In this document: positions 44,000 through 55,739 of the stretch, piece by piece
How the letters are laid out: each line of letters opens with the position of its first letter
How positions within the stretch are numbered: the stretch's first letter is position 1
DNA from: Burkholderia pyrrocinia
GTDB lineage: Bacteria; Pseudomonadota; Gammaproteobacteria; Burkholderiales; Burkholderiaceae
Reading direction: 5' to 3'
NCBI RefSeq assembly: GCF_001028665.1
Contig: NZ_CP011503.1
Location: forward strand, 1,426,001-1,490,000
Length of the DNA: 64,000 bases
Position numbers and translations under genes: made by a program
Notes under the pieces: model-generated
What the model saw: the letters and a program-made list of their open reading frames with translations, nothing else
Database searches by the model: none
What the model was told of the DNA's origin: nothing

Positions 44000-44305
44000 G
44001 GGCTGCCGTCTCCCTGGGTAGCGGGACGTACAGCTTACGCCTGTCGGTGGGGCGCCGGTACGCCGGCCGGTGAAAAGTGTCGGAACACGGAGGGATTCGG
44101 ACGGCGCGTCGCCCGCGTTGACCGGTTGCGGTTGGCCGAAAGGGCAGCTTGTGCGTGATCGCTCGACAGGGAGAATTGAGGGCTGCGGATGTCGAGGTGA
44201 ATACGGGTCTCGATCATCGATGTCGTGTTTCCCGAATAACAATAAATCGGGAGGCCGTTCAATAGTAAAATTTCCGGGAATGACTCACGGGATCGAGGAT
44301 CCATC
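44000..44305. other. Gap upstream of the toxin-antitoxin pair
   Basis: 306 bp. The last 100 bp are A/T-rich and include TAAAAT (about 44267) as a possible -10, a CCCGA/TCGGG dyad (about 44231-44251) and a near-palindrome TTCCGGGAA, plausible sites for autoregulation by the antitoxin. No gene seen. Confidence 0.35.
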
Positions 44306-44767
44306 ATGGCAACCGAAACGATCGATCAAAAGACGCTCGTCCAGCTCGTCGAGGCCGGCGCCGTGCGCGCCGCGCGTGTGATCGGCTGCGGCAACGGCTG
44401 GGCCGTTTCGGCCCGTTGCGGCGCAAGCGAACGGCTCCTGTCGGCCAAGCGCGGCGACGTGCGCGTGTTCCGCCGTTTTGAAACGCTGGTCGGGTTTCTG
44501 CGCGATATCGGCATCAGCCGGTTCGATGTGGACGCGTCGGATTTCGACCCGGATGCAGCCGGCCGGGCGACCCGGCCCGATCGTGCGGCCGCGCTGAAAG
44601 CGGCCCATGAAGCGGCTGTCCACGACCGCTGGTTTCGCGAGCAGGTGCAGCAGGCGCTGGACGATCCGCGCCCGTCGATTCCCGATGCCGAGGTCAGCGC
44701 GGAGTTCGCGTCGCGCCGTGCCGCGCTGCGCCAACGGATCGCGGGCAAGCGGGGTAATGCTGCTTGA
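44306..44767 (+). CDS. Antitoxin/partition-associated-type protein
   Basis: 153 residues. The N-terminal about 80 residues (ARVIGCGNGWAVSARCG, then LLSAKRGDVRVFRRFETLVGFLRDIGISRFDVDASDF) resemble a family annotated in plasmids as ParC-type partition-associated proteins. The charged, helical C-terminal half (WFREQVQQALDDPRPSIPDAEV) is like the toxin-wrapping tail of type II antitoxins. GAGGA lies before the ATG. Its stop codon overlaps the toxin start (TTGA). The role as antitoxin is taken from the pairing. Confidence 0.7.
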   Translation: MATETIDQKTLVQLVEAGAVRAARVIGCGNGWAVSARCGASERLLSAKRGDVRVFRRFETLVGFLRDIGISRFDVDASDFDPDAAGRATRPDRAAALKAAHEAAVHDRWFREQVQQALDDPRPSIPDAEVSAEFASRRAALRQRIAGKRGNAA

Positions 44768-45048
44768 CCCTCGCGCTGCATTGGCATCCGAAGGCGTGCG
44801 AGGACCGCGCCGCGATCATGGACTACATCGGCCGGGACGACCCGCTGGCCGCGCTCGAGCTGGACGAGCGGCTGGAGGAGCGGGCTGCGGCATTGCCCGC
44901 GCGCGCCGAGCTGTATCGGCAAGGGCGCGTGGCGGGCACGCGCGAGCTGGTGGTCGCGCCGAACTACGTGCTCGTGTATCGCATCCGGACGGCCGACAAC
45001 ATCGTGGAGATTCTCCGCGTATTGCATGCGCGGCGGCAGTGGCCGTGA
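44764..45048 (+). CDS. ParE/RelE-family toxin
   Basis: 94 residues starting at TTG inside the antitoxin stop codon. The RelE/ParE fold pattern is clear: LHWHPKACEDRAAIMDYIGRD, then LPARAELYRQGRVAGTRELV, YVLVYRI and VEILRVLHARRQWP, with the Arg and final helix typical of ParE gyrase poisons. The close stoichiometric coupling and strong order antitoxin-toxin support a type II system. Converges on sdaA. Confidence 0.85.
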   Translation: MTLALHWHPKACEDRAAIMDYIGRDDPLAALELDERLEERAAALPARAELYRQGRVAGTRELVVAPNYVLVYRIRTADNIVEILRVLHARRQWP

Positions 45049-45103
45049 TGCATGGCGCTCTCAAGAAAAAGCGGGGTCGCTCCAGGTTCTCCGCCTCGAA
45101 GTG

Positions 45104-45136
45104 AGGCCCTTTGGGGAATAAGCCCCTCGGGGGCCT
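45104..45136. terminator. Hairpin between toxin and sdaA
   Basis: AGGCCC (45104-45109) pairs with GGGCCT (45131-45136) with a GGGG/CCCC inner stem. It lies between two converging genes and has no T run. Confidence 0.4.
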
Positions 45137-45163
45137 GGCGCGAAGCGATGGGCCCGGGGGCGT

Positions 45164-46552
<1,389 letters not shown>

Positions 46553-46582
46553 TTCGATACCTGCCTTGCTTTAAGAGTAGTG

Positions 46583-47719
46583 CTAGCGCGCCTGCAATGG
46601 CAGGCACGCGGCGAGCCATGCGGGCGGCGTTGGGGAAAGCTGCTGCGCGACGCGGGCATAGCGCCCGTCGAGCCGCGCGGCCAGATGAAAGAGTTCCGTG
46701 GCGTTTTTCGGGTCCCACTGCCCCGTGTAGCCCGGCAGGCCGGCCTCGCGGCGCTTCGCGTCGAACGGCACCGGCGAATTCACGAATTCCTCGTGGGTTT
46801 TCTCGCCGAGCGCGTACGGCACGAGCCAGTCGAGCGCGGCCGCGAGCGTCGCGCCGTTCGCGCCCCGTTCGCGCAGCCAGTTGCGGTTGAAGCGGCGCGC
46901 GGCGAGCGCGGCCGTCACCAGCGGTTGAAGGTCGTACACCGCATAGTGCAGCGCATCGCGCTCCTCGAAGTCCCACGTCTTGCCGTCCGGGCCGATATTG
47001 TCGGCAAGATGCTCGACGAACAGCCGCTGCGCGGCGTTCATCATCCTGCGGTCGCCGAGCGTGAACGCGGACAGCGCGATCAGCTTGATCCGGTGGCTCT
47101 GCCAGTTGTTGCGCCAGGTGCCGGCGAGCGGGCGCTTCTGCGCGTCGATCTGCGCGACATAACCGGCGCCGAGCTTCGCGATGAACGCCGCCGTCGCGTT
47201 GCGGGTCTTCACCGGCAGCGCGCTCGCGGTCATGTCGTACGCGACGATCAGGCTTTCGAAGCGCGTCTCGTCGATCGGGTTGAAGCTCGGCTGGTAGGTC
47301 GCGACCCACGCGGAAAGGAAGCGGTCGACGAGCTGCAGGTAGCGCGGCGCGTTCGTCACGCGCCACGCGAGCGCCGCGTCGCGCATCAGGTCCATGTCCT
47401 TCAGCGCGGCGGCACTCTGGTCGTAGATGCCTTCGTGCGGCAGCGTGCCCTCGGTGTGCACGCGCGCCATCGCCTTCGGCTGCTCGCCGATGCGCGCGTC
47501 GACGCTGCGGATCAGCGCCTGCACGCCCGGCTCGGCCTGGGTCGTCTCGCTCGCCTGCAGTGCCGGCGCCGCGCAGAAATTCATCGCCGCGCGCGCGCTG
47601 CCGGCCGCGCCGAGGCCGGCGGCGGCAAACGACAGCGACGCGACGAGCATCGGCACGAACCGGCGCGTGCGCGGCCGACTCTGCATTGCACCAGGGCCCG
47701 GAAACATCGGACGCACCAT
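46583..47719 (-). CDS. Alginate lyase-like periplasmic protein
   Basis: 378 residues. A twin-arginine-free signal peptide (RRFVPMLVASLSFAAAGLG, cleavage after ARA) leads to an all-helical alpha/alpha toroid. NNWQSHRIKL matches the asparagine-histidine-arginine segment of the PL5/AlgL active site, and ALHYAVYDLQPLV may give the tyrosine. Polysaccharide lyase activity is plausible, but the degree of identity cannot be judged here. The start at 47719 has AAGGAG exactly 6 nt upstream and is preferred over 47734. sdaA follows after 30 bp; why these two share an operon is unclear. Confidence 0.78.
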   Translation of the reverse strand: MVRPMFPGPGAMQSRPRTRRFVPMLVASLSFAAAGLGAAGSARAAMNFCAAPALQASETTQAEPGVQALIRSVDARIGEQPKAMARVHTEGTLPHEGIYDQSAAALKDMDLMRDAALAWRVTNAPRYLQLVDRFLSAWVATYQPSFNPIDETRFESLIVAYDMTASALPVKTRNATAAFIAKLGAGYVAQIDAQKRPLAGTWRNNWQSHRIKLIALSAFTLGDRRMMNAAQRLFVEHLADNIGPDGKTWDFEERDALHYAVYDLQPLVTAALAARRFNRNWLRERGANGATLAAALDWLVPYALGEKTHEEFVNSPVPFDAKRREAGLPGYTGQWDPKNATELFHLAARLDGRYARVAQQLSPTPPAWLAACLPLQAR

Positions 47720-47805
47720 GCGGAACTCCTTCATTGGCTGGATCGCGTGTGATGTTAGCCGGATTGGCGGACGAACGCGCACCGGTTCGGGCGGCGCATG
47801 CAAAA

Positions 47806-47834
47806 ACCGCACGCAACACGGAGTTGCGTGCGGT
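47806..47834 (-). terminator. Terminator after gcvP
   Basis: On the minus strand a perfect 12-bp stem ACCGCACGCAAC/GTTGCGTGCGGT with a 5-nt loop ends in five T residues. It closes the gcvTHP operon and separates it from the alginate-lyase-like/sdaA pair. Confidence 0.9.
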
Positions 47835-47870
47835 GCGACTGCCATCGGACGGCTCCGGGCCTGGCGTGCG

Positions 47871-50798
<2,928 letters not shown>

Positions 50799-50863
50799 GG
50801 CGTGACTCTGGTCCCGCGCGGGACGGGGCGGCTCGCCGGCCCCGCGCGGTTCGGGTAAGGAAA

Positions 50864-51244
50864 TTAGTCGATCAGCTTGGTGTAGGCGGCAGCGTCGATC
50901 AGCTTGTCGGTCGATGCGCCGGCCGCGAGCTTGATCTTGAAGAGCCACACGCCGTACGCGTCGCTGTTCACTTCTTCCGGTGCGTCGGCGGCTTCCGTAT
51001 TGACGGCGACGACCTCGCCGGACACCGGCGAGTAGATGTCGGATGCAGCCTTCACCGATTCGACGACGCCGACGGCGTCGCCTTCCTTCACCTGCTTGCC
51101 GACTGCCGGCAGCTCGAGGAAGACGATGTCGCCGAGCGTGCTTTGCGCGTGATCGGTGATGCCGACCGTCAGCGTGCCGTCTGCCTCGGTGCGGATCCAC
51201 TCGTGTTCGTCGGTGTATTTCAGATCGGCCGGGACGTTGCTCAT
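50864..51244 (-). CDS. gcvH: Glycine cleavage H-protein
   Basis: 126 residues; shuttles the methylamine and reducing equivalents on a lipoyl arm at Lys65 (VESVKAASD). HEW near the N-terminus and the [13 protein letters not shown] end are standard. ATG at 51244 has AGGAG upstream. Middle gene of the operon, 118 bp after gcvT. Confidence 0.97.
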   Translation of the reverse strand: MSNVPADLKYTDEHEWIRTEADGTLTVGITDHAQSTLGDIVFLELPAVGKQVKEGDAVGVVESVKAASDIYSPVSGEVVAVNTEAADAPEEVNSDAYGVWLFKIKLAAGASTDKLIDAAAYTKLID

Positions 51245-51362
51245 CGGATGCTCCTGGATAAAAGGGTGTGATTCGTTCTGCTGGCGCGCCGCCGGGGCGC
51301 GCCGGATCTGGTTTGCGCCGGGCGCCATCTCCCGGCTTCCCGGGAGGCAGGCCCCCCGGCCG

Positions 51363-52481
51363 TTACGCAGCGAGGACCTTGCCGTTGCGCACGAACGGCA
51401 GTTTTACCACGCGCGCGGGAAGATTCTTGTCGCGAATTTGCACCTGGACCGTGTCGCCGACCTGGACGGCCGCCGGCACGCGCGCGAACGCGATCGATTC
51501 CTGCATCGACGGCGAGAACGTGCCGCTCGTGATCTCGCCTTCGCCGTGCGGCGTGACGACCTTCTGGTGCGCGCGCAGCACGCCGCCCGCCTTGCCGTTT
51601 TCCTTTTGCAGGATCAGGCCGACGAACGCGGCGCGCGTGCCGTCGCGCTCGAGCGCGGCGCGGCCGACGAAGTCGCGCGGCGCGGTGAGGTCGACCGTCC
51701 ACGCGAGGCCTGCGTCGAGCGGCGAGACGGTGTCGTCCATGTCCTGGCCGTACAGGTTCATGCCGGCCTCGAGGCGCAGCGTGTCGCGCGCGCCGAGCCC
51801 GCACGGGCGCACGCCGTTTTGCTGCAGTGCGTTCCACAGCGCTTCGACATGCACGGCCGGGACGATCACCTCGAAGCCGTCTTCACCGGTATAGCCGGTG
51901 CGCGCGACGGTGAGATCGCCGAACGGCGTGCCGGCGACCTGCGCGGCGTTGAACGGCTTCAGCTCGCTCGTCGCGGCGCGCGCGGCGGGCACCGTCGTCC
52001 AGGCCTTTTCGCGTGCGTTCGGGCCCTGTACGGCGACGATCGCGAAATCGCGGCGCGGCGCGATCGTGACGCCGTAGCCGCCCTGTTCGTTGAGCTGGTT
52101 GAACCACGCGATGTCTTTCTCGGCGGTGCCGGCGTTGACGACGACGCGGAAGAATTCTTCGGTGAAGTAATAGACGATCAGGTCGTCGATGACGCCGCCC
52201 TGCGGATTGAGCAGGCACGAGTAGAGCGCCTTGCCGGGCGTCTTGAGCTTGCCGACGTTGTTCGCGATCGCGTGCTCGAAGAACGCGCGCACGCGGCTGC
52301 CGGTGAAATCGACGACGCACATGTGCGATACGTCGAACATGCCGGCGTCGGTGCGCACGGCTTCATGTTCTTCGATCTGCGAGCCGTAGTTGACGGGCAT
52401 GTCCCAGCCGCCGAAATCGACCATGCGGGCATTGAGCGCGCGGTGCGCGGCGTTGAGCGGGGTGTGATTCAGTGCAGTCAT
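51363..52481 (-). CDS. gcvT: Aminomethyltransferase (T-protein)
   Basis: 372 residues; transfers the one-carbon unit from GcvH to tetrahydrofolate and releases ammonia. [20 protein letters not shown], the catalytic aspartate region [18 protein letters not shown] and the [12 protein letters not shown] segment match. First gene after the tandem glycine riboswitch, about 90 bp from its end. ATG 52481 begins the conserved N-terminus. Confidence 0.97.
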   Translation of the reverse strand: MTALNHTPLNAAHRALNARMVDFGGWDMPVNYGSQIEEHEAVRTDAGMFDVSHMCVVDFTGSRVRAFFEHAIANNVGKLKTPGKALYSCLLNPQGGVIDDLIVYYFTEEFFRVVVNAGTAEKDIAWFNQLNEQGGYGVTIAPRRDFAIVAVQGPNAREKAWTTVPAARAATSELKPFNAAQVAGTPFGDLTVARTGYTGEDGFEVIVPAVHVEALWNALQQNGVRPCGLGARDTLRLEAGMNLYGQDMDDTVSPLDAGLAWTVDLTAPRDFVGRAALERDGTRAAFVGLILQKENGKAGGVLRAHQKVVTPHGEGEITSGTFSPSMQESIAFARVPAAVQVGDTVQVQIRDKNLPARVVKLPFVRNGKVLAA

Positions 52482-52570
52482 CGAGGCCTCAGGCAAGGCG
52501 CTTGCGCGCGGATCAGAACGGCCATGTGCCGACCGCCGCGGCCGACGGGCTGCGAGCGATCCGATACATG

Positions 52571-52826
52571 CCCCTCTGTCCTCGATACCTGAGAGATTGC
52601 ACTGCGGGCAAAGCCCGGCGAGTGCGCGCCCCTTCGGTGGGCAGCTTGCCCGCGCAGCATGTGCGCAGCGGGCTACTGCCGCTCTCCAGAGTGCGGGGAG
52701 TGCGGCCCGCGCAATGCGCGGACGGGATTCCCCGACGCGGTCGGTCCTTTTGCCTGAGAGTTTGCGGGTGTGCCCCTTCGGCGGCGCGACCGGCGTTTCA
52801 GCAACGCGGTCACACGCTCTCCCGAC
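52571..52826 (-). promoter_or_regulatory. Tandem glycine riboswitch
   Basis: Two glycine aptamers in series on the minus strand. Aptamer 1 (about 52826-52738) has GGGAGAGCG, CCGAAGGGGCA, ACTCTCAGG and ends at AGGACCGA. Aptamer 2 (about 52690-52571) has TGGAGAGCG, CCGAAGGGGCG, TCTCTCAGG and AGGACAGAGG. These are the standard conserved blocks, and tandem arrangement ahead of gcvT is the classical form that turns the operon on when glycine is high. Confidence 0.96.
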
Positions 52827-52837
52827 GCGTGCGGGCG

Positions 52838-52866
52838 ACTGTACGCGAGCGGGTGGGCCTTGTCAA
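52838..52866 (-). promoter_or_regulatory. gcv operon promoter
   Basis: On the minus strand a perfect TTGACA (52866-52861) and TACAGT (52843-52838) are 17 bp apart. The predicted start is about 5 nt before the first aptamer, confirming the riboswitch's 5' end. Confidence 0.85.
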
Positions 52867-52880
52867 TTTGAGCAAAAGAA

Positions 52881-52924
52881 TGTCGCTTCGCGACAAGCGG
52901 CGGCAGCCGGTGCCGCCGCTTTTT
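52881..52924. terminator. Back-to-back hairpins, terminator in both directions
   Basis: TGTCGC-TTC-GCGACA (52881-52895) followed on the minus strand by TTCTTTT ends the small lipoprotein transcript. The adjacent stem AGCGGCGGCA/TGCCGCCGCT (52896-52920) is followed by four T on the plus strand (52921-52924) and so faces plus-strand transcripts arriving from the riboswitch side. Confidence 0.65.
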
Positions 52925-52947
52925 CCGCTCCGGCGGGCGCCGGTGCG

Positions 52948-53310
52948 TTACTCGCCGATCGCGCGCGCGGCCGTGTCGAGTTCCTGGTTCAGCACGCGCT
53001 GCTCGTCGCCGGACAGGCCGCCGCTGTGCTGCGCCGACATGTCGTTCGCTTCCTGGCGGATCACGTCGAGGCGGTGGTGAAGCTGCGCGCCGTACGGCGG
53101 TGGATAGTAGCCGCCGTTCACGCGCGCATCGATGCGGCGGTGCAGGTTGTCGATCCGGCCCTGGATCTGTTGCGTCCGCTCGTTCGCGACGACCTGCGGA
53201 TTCGGCCGCGGCGGGGGCGCCTGACGGACCGGCTGCTGCGGCTGCACGATACAGGCCGCGAGCGAGGAAACCAGCACGCAGCACACTGCTGCGCGAATCA
53301 ACCGTTGCAT
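52948..53310 (-). CDS. Small Pro/Gln-rich lipoprotein
   Basis: 120 residues. Signal peptide with lipobox LAAC at about residue 19-22, then a Pro/Gln/Arg linker (QPVRQAPPPRPNPQ) and helical, charged repeats (RTQQIQGRIDNLHRRIDARVNGG, LHHRLDVIRQEANDM, DEQRVLNQELDTA). The YYPPPYG turn lies mid-way. This is the pattern of small outer-membrane lipoproteins seen in Burkholderia. ATG at 53310 has AGGAG 7 nt upstream; the ATG at 53316 is too close to it. Function unknown. Confidence 0.8.
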   Translation of the reverse strand: MQRLIRAAVCCVLVSSLAACIVQPQQPVRQAPPPRPNPQVVANERTQQIQGRIDNLHRRIDARVNGGYYPPPYGAQLHHRLDVIRQEANDMSAQHSGGLSGDEQRVLNQELDTAARAIGE

Positions 53311-53468
53311 CAACATTCTCCTGACGGATTGGTGTCGGATCGACTTTTTTGAGAAACGCATCAGACAGGTGTACCGCTGACTTTCGTTCCCTCGGCATTT
53401 GTAACCGAATGTTCGGGCTGATCCAAGCGTACGCGCGCCGGCCGGCCGCAACCGGCCGGTGCGCGGTG

Positions 53469-54521
53469 TCAGACCGTGCGGCGCACGAACGGCACCCGGC
53501 GGCCGTCGTGCTCGCTTTGAGCGGCGAGCTCGATGATCGTCATCACGTCGACGGCGTCCTGCGCGGTGACCGGGAACGGTGCGCCGTCGCGGATCGACGC
53601 GGCGAGCGCGCGGTAGAACTCCGCGTACTGGCCGTCGAGCGTCGGCACCGGGCGCTCGACTTCGAGTTCGCCGTCGAGCACGCGCAACAGGCCGGGCGGG
53701 TTGCCGCCGCCGAACTCGACGTCGTCCGCGGTGAGGCCGGCCTTGAGCTGGTCTTCCTGCGTGTCGAGCCCGAACTTCTGGTAGCTGCCGCGCGTGCCGT
53801 GCAGCGTGAAGCGCGCGGGCTCGATCGCCGACAGCGCGCTCGCATGCAGCGCGACGTCCTTGTCCGGATAGCCGAGCAGCAGGTGCACGAAATCGGGCGC
53901 CGTGCCGTTGTCGCGGCGCGTCTTGACGGTCGCGCTCACCGTTTCCGGCACACCGAACAGCGCGAGCGCCTGGTCGATCAGGTGCGGGCCGAGGTCGAGC
54001 AGCAGGCCGCCGCCGCGTGCGGGCTCCTCGCGCCAGCGCGTGCGCGGCGTCGGCCGGAAGCGGTCGAAGTGCGACGCGAAGCAGGTCAGCCGGCCGAGCT
54101 CGCCCGATTCGACGACACGGCGCACGGTGAGGAAATCGCCGTCCCAGCGGCGGTTGTGGAACGGCGCGAACAGCCGGCTGCGCGCGTTCGCGAGCCGCGC
54201 GAGCGCGAGCGCTTCGTCGGCCGTGAGCGTGACCGGCTTGTCGACGACCACGTGACGGCCGGCTTCGAGCACCTGGCGCGCGAGCGTGAAGTGCGTGTCG
54301 TTCGGCGTGGCGATCACCACGCACTCGATGTCGTCGAGGCCGAGCAGCGTGTCGAGGTCGGGGACGACACGCGCGCCCGGATACGCGGCCTGCGCGCGAT
54401 CGGGCTGGCCCGTCGCGATCGCGGTGACTTCCGTGCGGCCGCTCGTGGCGATCACGGGCGCGTGGAACGTCGCACCGGCGAAACCGAAACCCATCAAACC
54501 AATCCTGAGCAATGACGACAT
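53469..54521 (-). CDS. Gfo/Idh/MocA-family oxidoreductase
   Basis: 350 residues: N-terminal Rossmann domain (IGLMGFGFAGATFHAPVI; NDTHF) and C-terminal substrate domain with GGGLLLDLGPHLID. The usual EKP catalytic lysine motif reads DKP (VVVDKPVTL), with the lysine kept. It resembles the YdgJ/YhhX group of putative sugar or inositol dehydrogenases. Monocistronic, substrate unknown. Confidence 0.87.
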   Translation of the reverse strand: MSSLLRIGLMGFGFAGATFHAPVIATSGRTEVTAIATGQPDRAQAAYPGARVVPDLDTLLGLDDIECVVIATPNDTHFTLARQVLEAGRHVVVDKPVTLTADEALALARLANARSRLFAPFHNRRWDGDFLTVRRVVESGELGRLTCFASHFDRFRPTPRTRWREEPARGGGLLLDLGPHLIDQALALFGVPETVSATVKTRRDNGTAPDFVHLLLGYPDKDVALHASALSAIEPARFTLHGTRGSYQKFGLDTQEDQLKAGLTADDVEFGGGNPPGLLRVLDGELEVERPVPTLDGQYAEFYRALAASIRDGAPFPVTAQDAVDVMTIIELAAQSEHDGRRVPFVRRTV

Positions 54522-54756
54522 GGCAATTCCTGGCTGCGAAGGAAATTAAACGATGGCGCGCCGAGACGGCGCGAAGACGACCGGCTATTTTGGCATGACG
54601 CCGCCGCTTGTACTGGCGCGTTGGGCGAAATGCGCGGAGAGGCGCGGCGCATGCGCAAAGGAAGCCGGCATTTGCGCGGCGCCGGGTTGCGCCCCGCGTG
54701 CTCGGCCGCCCGGCCCGTTCTGCCGCACGCGGCAAGCGCACGGGCGCCGCGCAGCA

Positions 54757-55464
54757 TCACGCGGCCGCCCACTGCCGCACGGCAGCAGCGACCTGTGCGG
54801 CCCACACGGCGCACGCGGCTGCGCCGGGGTGGAAGCCGTCGGCGGCCATCAGGTGGCGCTCGAGCGGCAGCGCAACCCGCAGGAACGTGCAATGCGGCTG
54901 CGTGGCGGCCCAGCCGGCGAGCGCCGTGTTGAGCCGCTTCGCGCGTCGCCCGAGATACCACGCGAGCGGCTGCGGCAGCGCCGGAAAGCGTTCCATCGGC
55001 GGCACCGCCGACAGGATCACGTGCCCGACCCGGAAGCGCGCGGCGAGCAGCCGGACGAGTTCGGCCTGCTGCGACCGCCAGCGGGCCGGCGGCACGCCGC
55101 CCGTCACGTCGTTGACGCCGAGCGACGTGACGGCCACGTCGAACGGTTCGGCCGGCTCGGCGGCGAGCCAGTCGACGAGATCCTGCGTGGTCAGGCCGGT
55201 GTGCGCGAGCAGCTTCCAGTTCACGCGGTGCGTGGCCGCCAGCACGCGCGCCAGTTGCCCGGACAGCGCGTCGCGCTGCGTCGCGACGCCGACACCCGCG
55301 GCGGCCGAATCGCCGACCACCAGCACGCGCAGCGGCGGGCCGTCGCCGGCCACGCCGGCGCGCGGGCCGGCCGCCTCGGGCAGCCGCGGCGTGACGCGAC
55401 GCACGTAGCGCCCCTGCGCGAACAGCAGCGGGCCGAGGGCGGCGGTGGCGAACGGGTATCCCAT
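54757..55464 (-). CDS. SGNH/GDSL-family hydrolase
   Basis: 235 residues. Block I GDSAAAG with the serine nucleophile, block III GVND and block V DGFHP giving Asp and His form the SGNH triad and oxyanion hole. A hydrophobic N-terminal helix (MGYPFATAALGPLLFAQG) with no clean cleavage site suggests a membrane anchor or export. Likely esterase or lipase. Divergent from rep with 275 bp between. Confidence 0.87.
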   Translation of the reverse strand: MGYPFATAALGPLLFAQGRYVRRVTPRLPEAAGPRAGVAGDGPPLRVLVVGDSAAAGVGVATQRDALSGQLARVLAATHRVNWKLLAHTGLTTQDLVDWLAAEPAEPFDVAVTSLGVNDVTGGVPPARWRSQQAELVRLLAARFRVGHVILSAVPPMERFPALPQPLAWYLGRRAKRLNTALAGWAATQPHCTFLRVALPLERHLMAADGFHPGAAACAVWAAQVAAAVRQWAAA

Positions 55465-55739
55465 GATGTCGATCCGGTGGCGGTTCAGGGCCCGGCGCGG
55501 GGCGGCGCCGGTGTGTGCATATTGTGGCCGATCGATGCGCGAACGGGGCCGGATTGGCCGGACGGACAGGGCGCGGTCGGCCGATCGGCCCGCGCGGCCC
55601 CGCCCGGCGGCGCTCCCGAAATACGCGCCGCCGACGTGTTAACATGCGCGTCCTGCCCGCGTGTCCGCCTGCTTCGCCAGCCTGCCGCGCACGGCATCCT
55701 CCCGGCGTCCCGCCGTCAACCGCAACACCATCCGCCATC

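Noticed and set aside
45049..45163. sdaA and the toxin as parts of one regulatory unit
   Set aside because: They converge, with a hairpin between, so there is no shared promoter.
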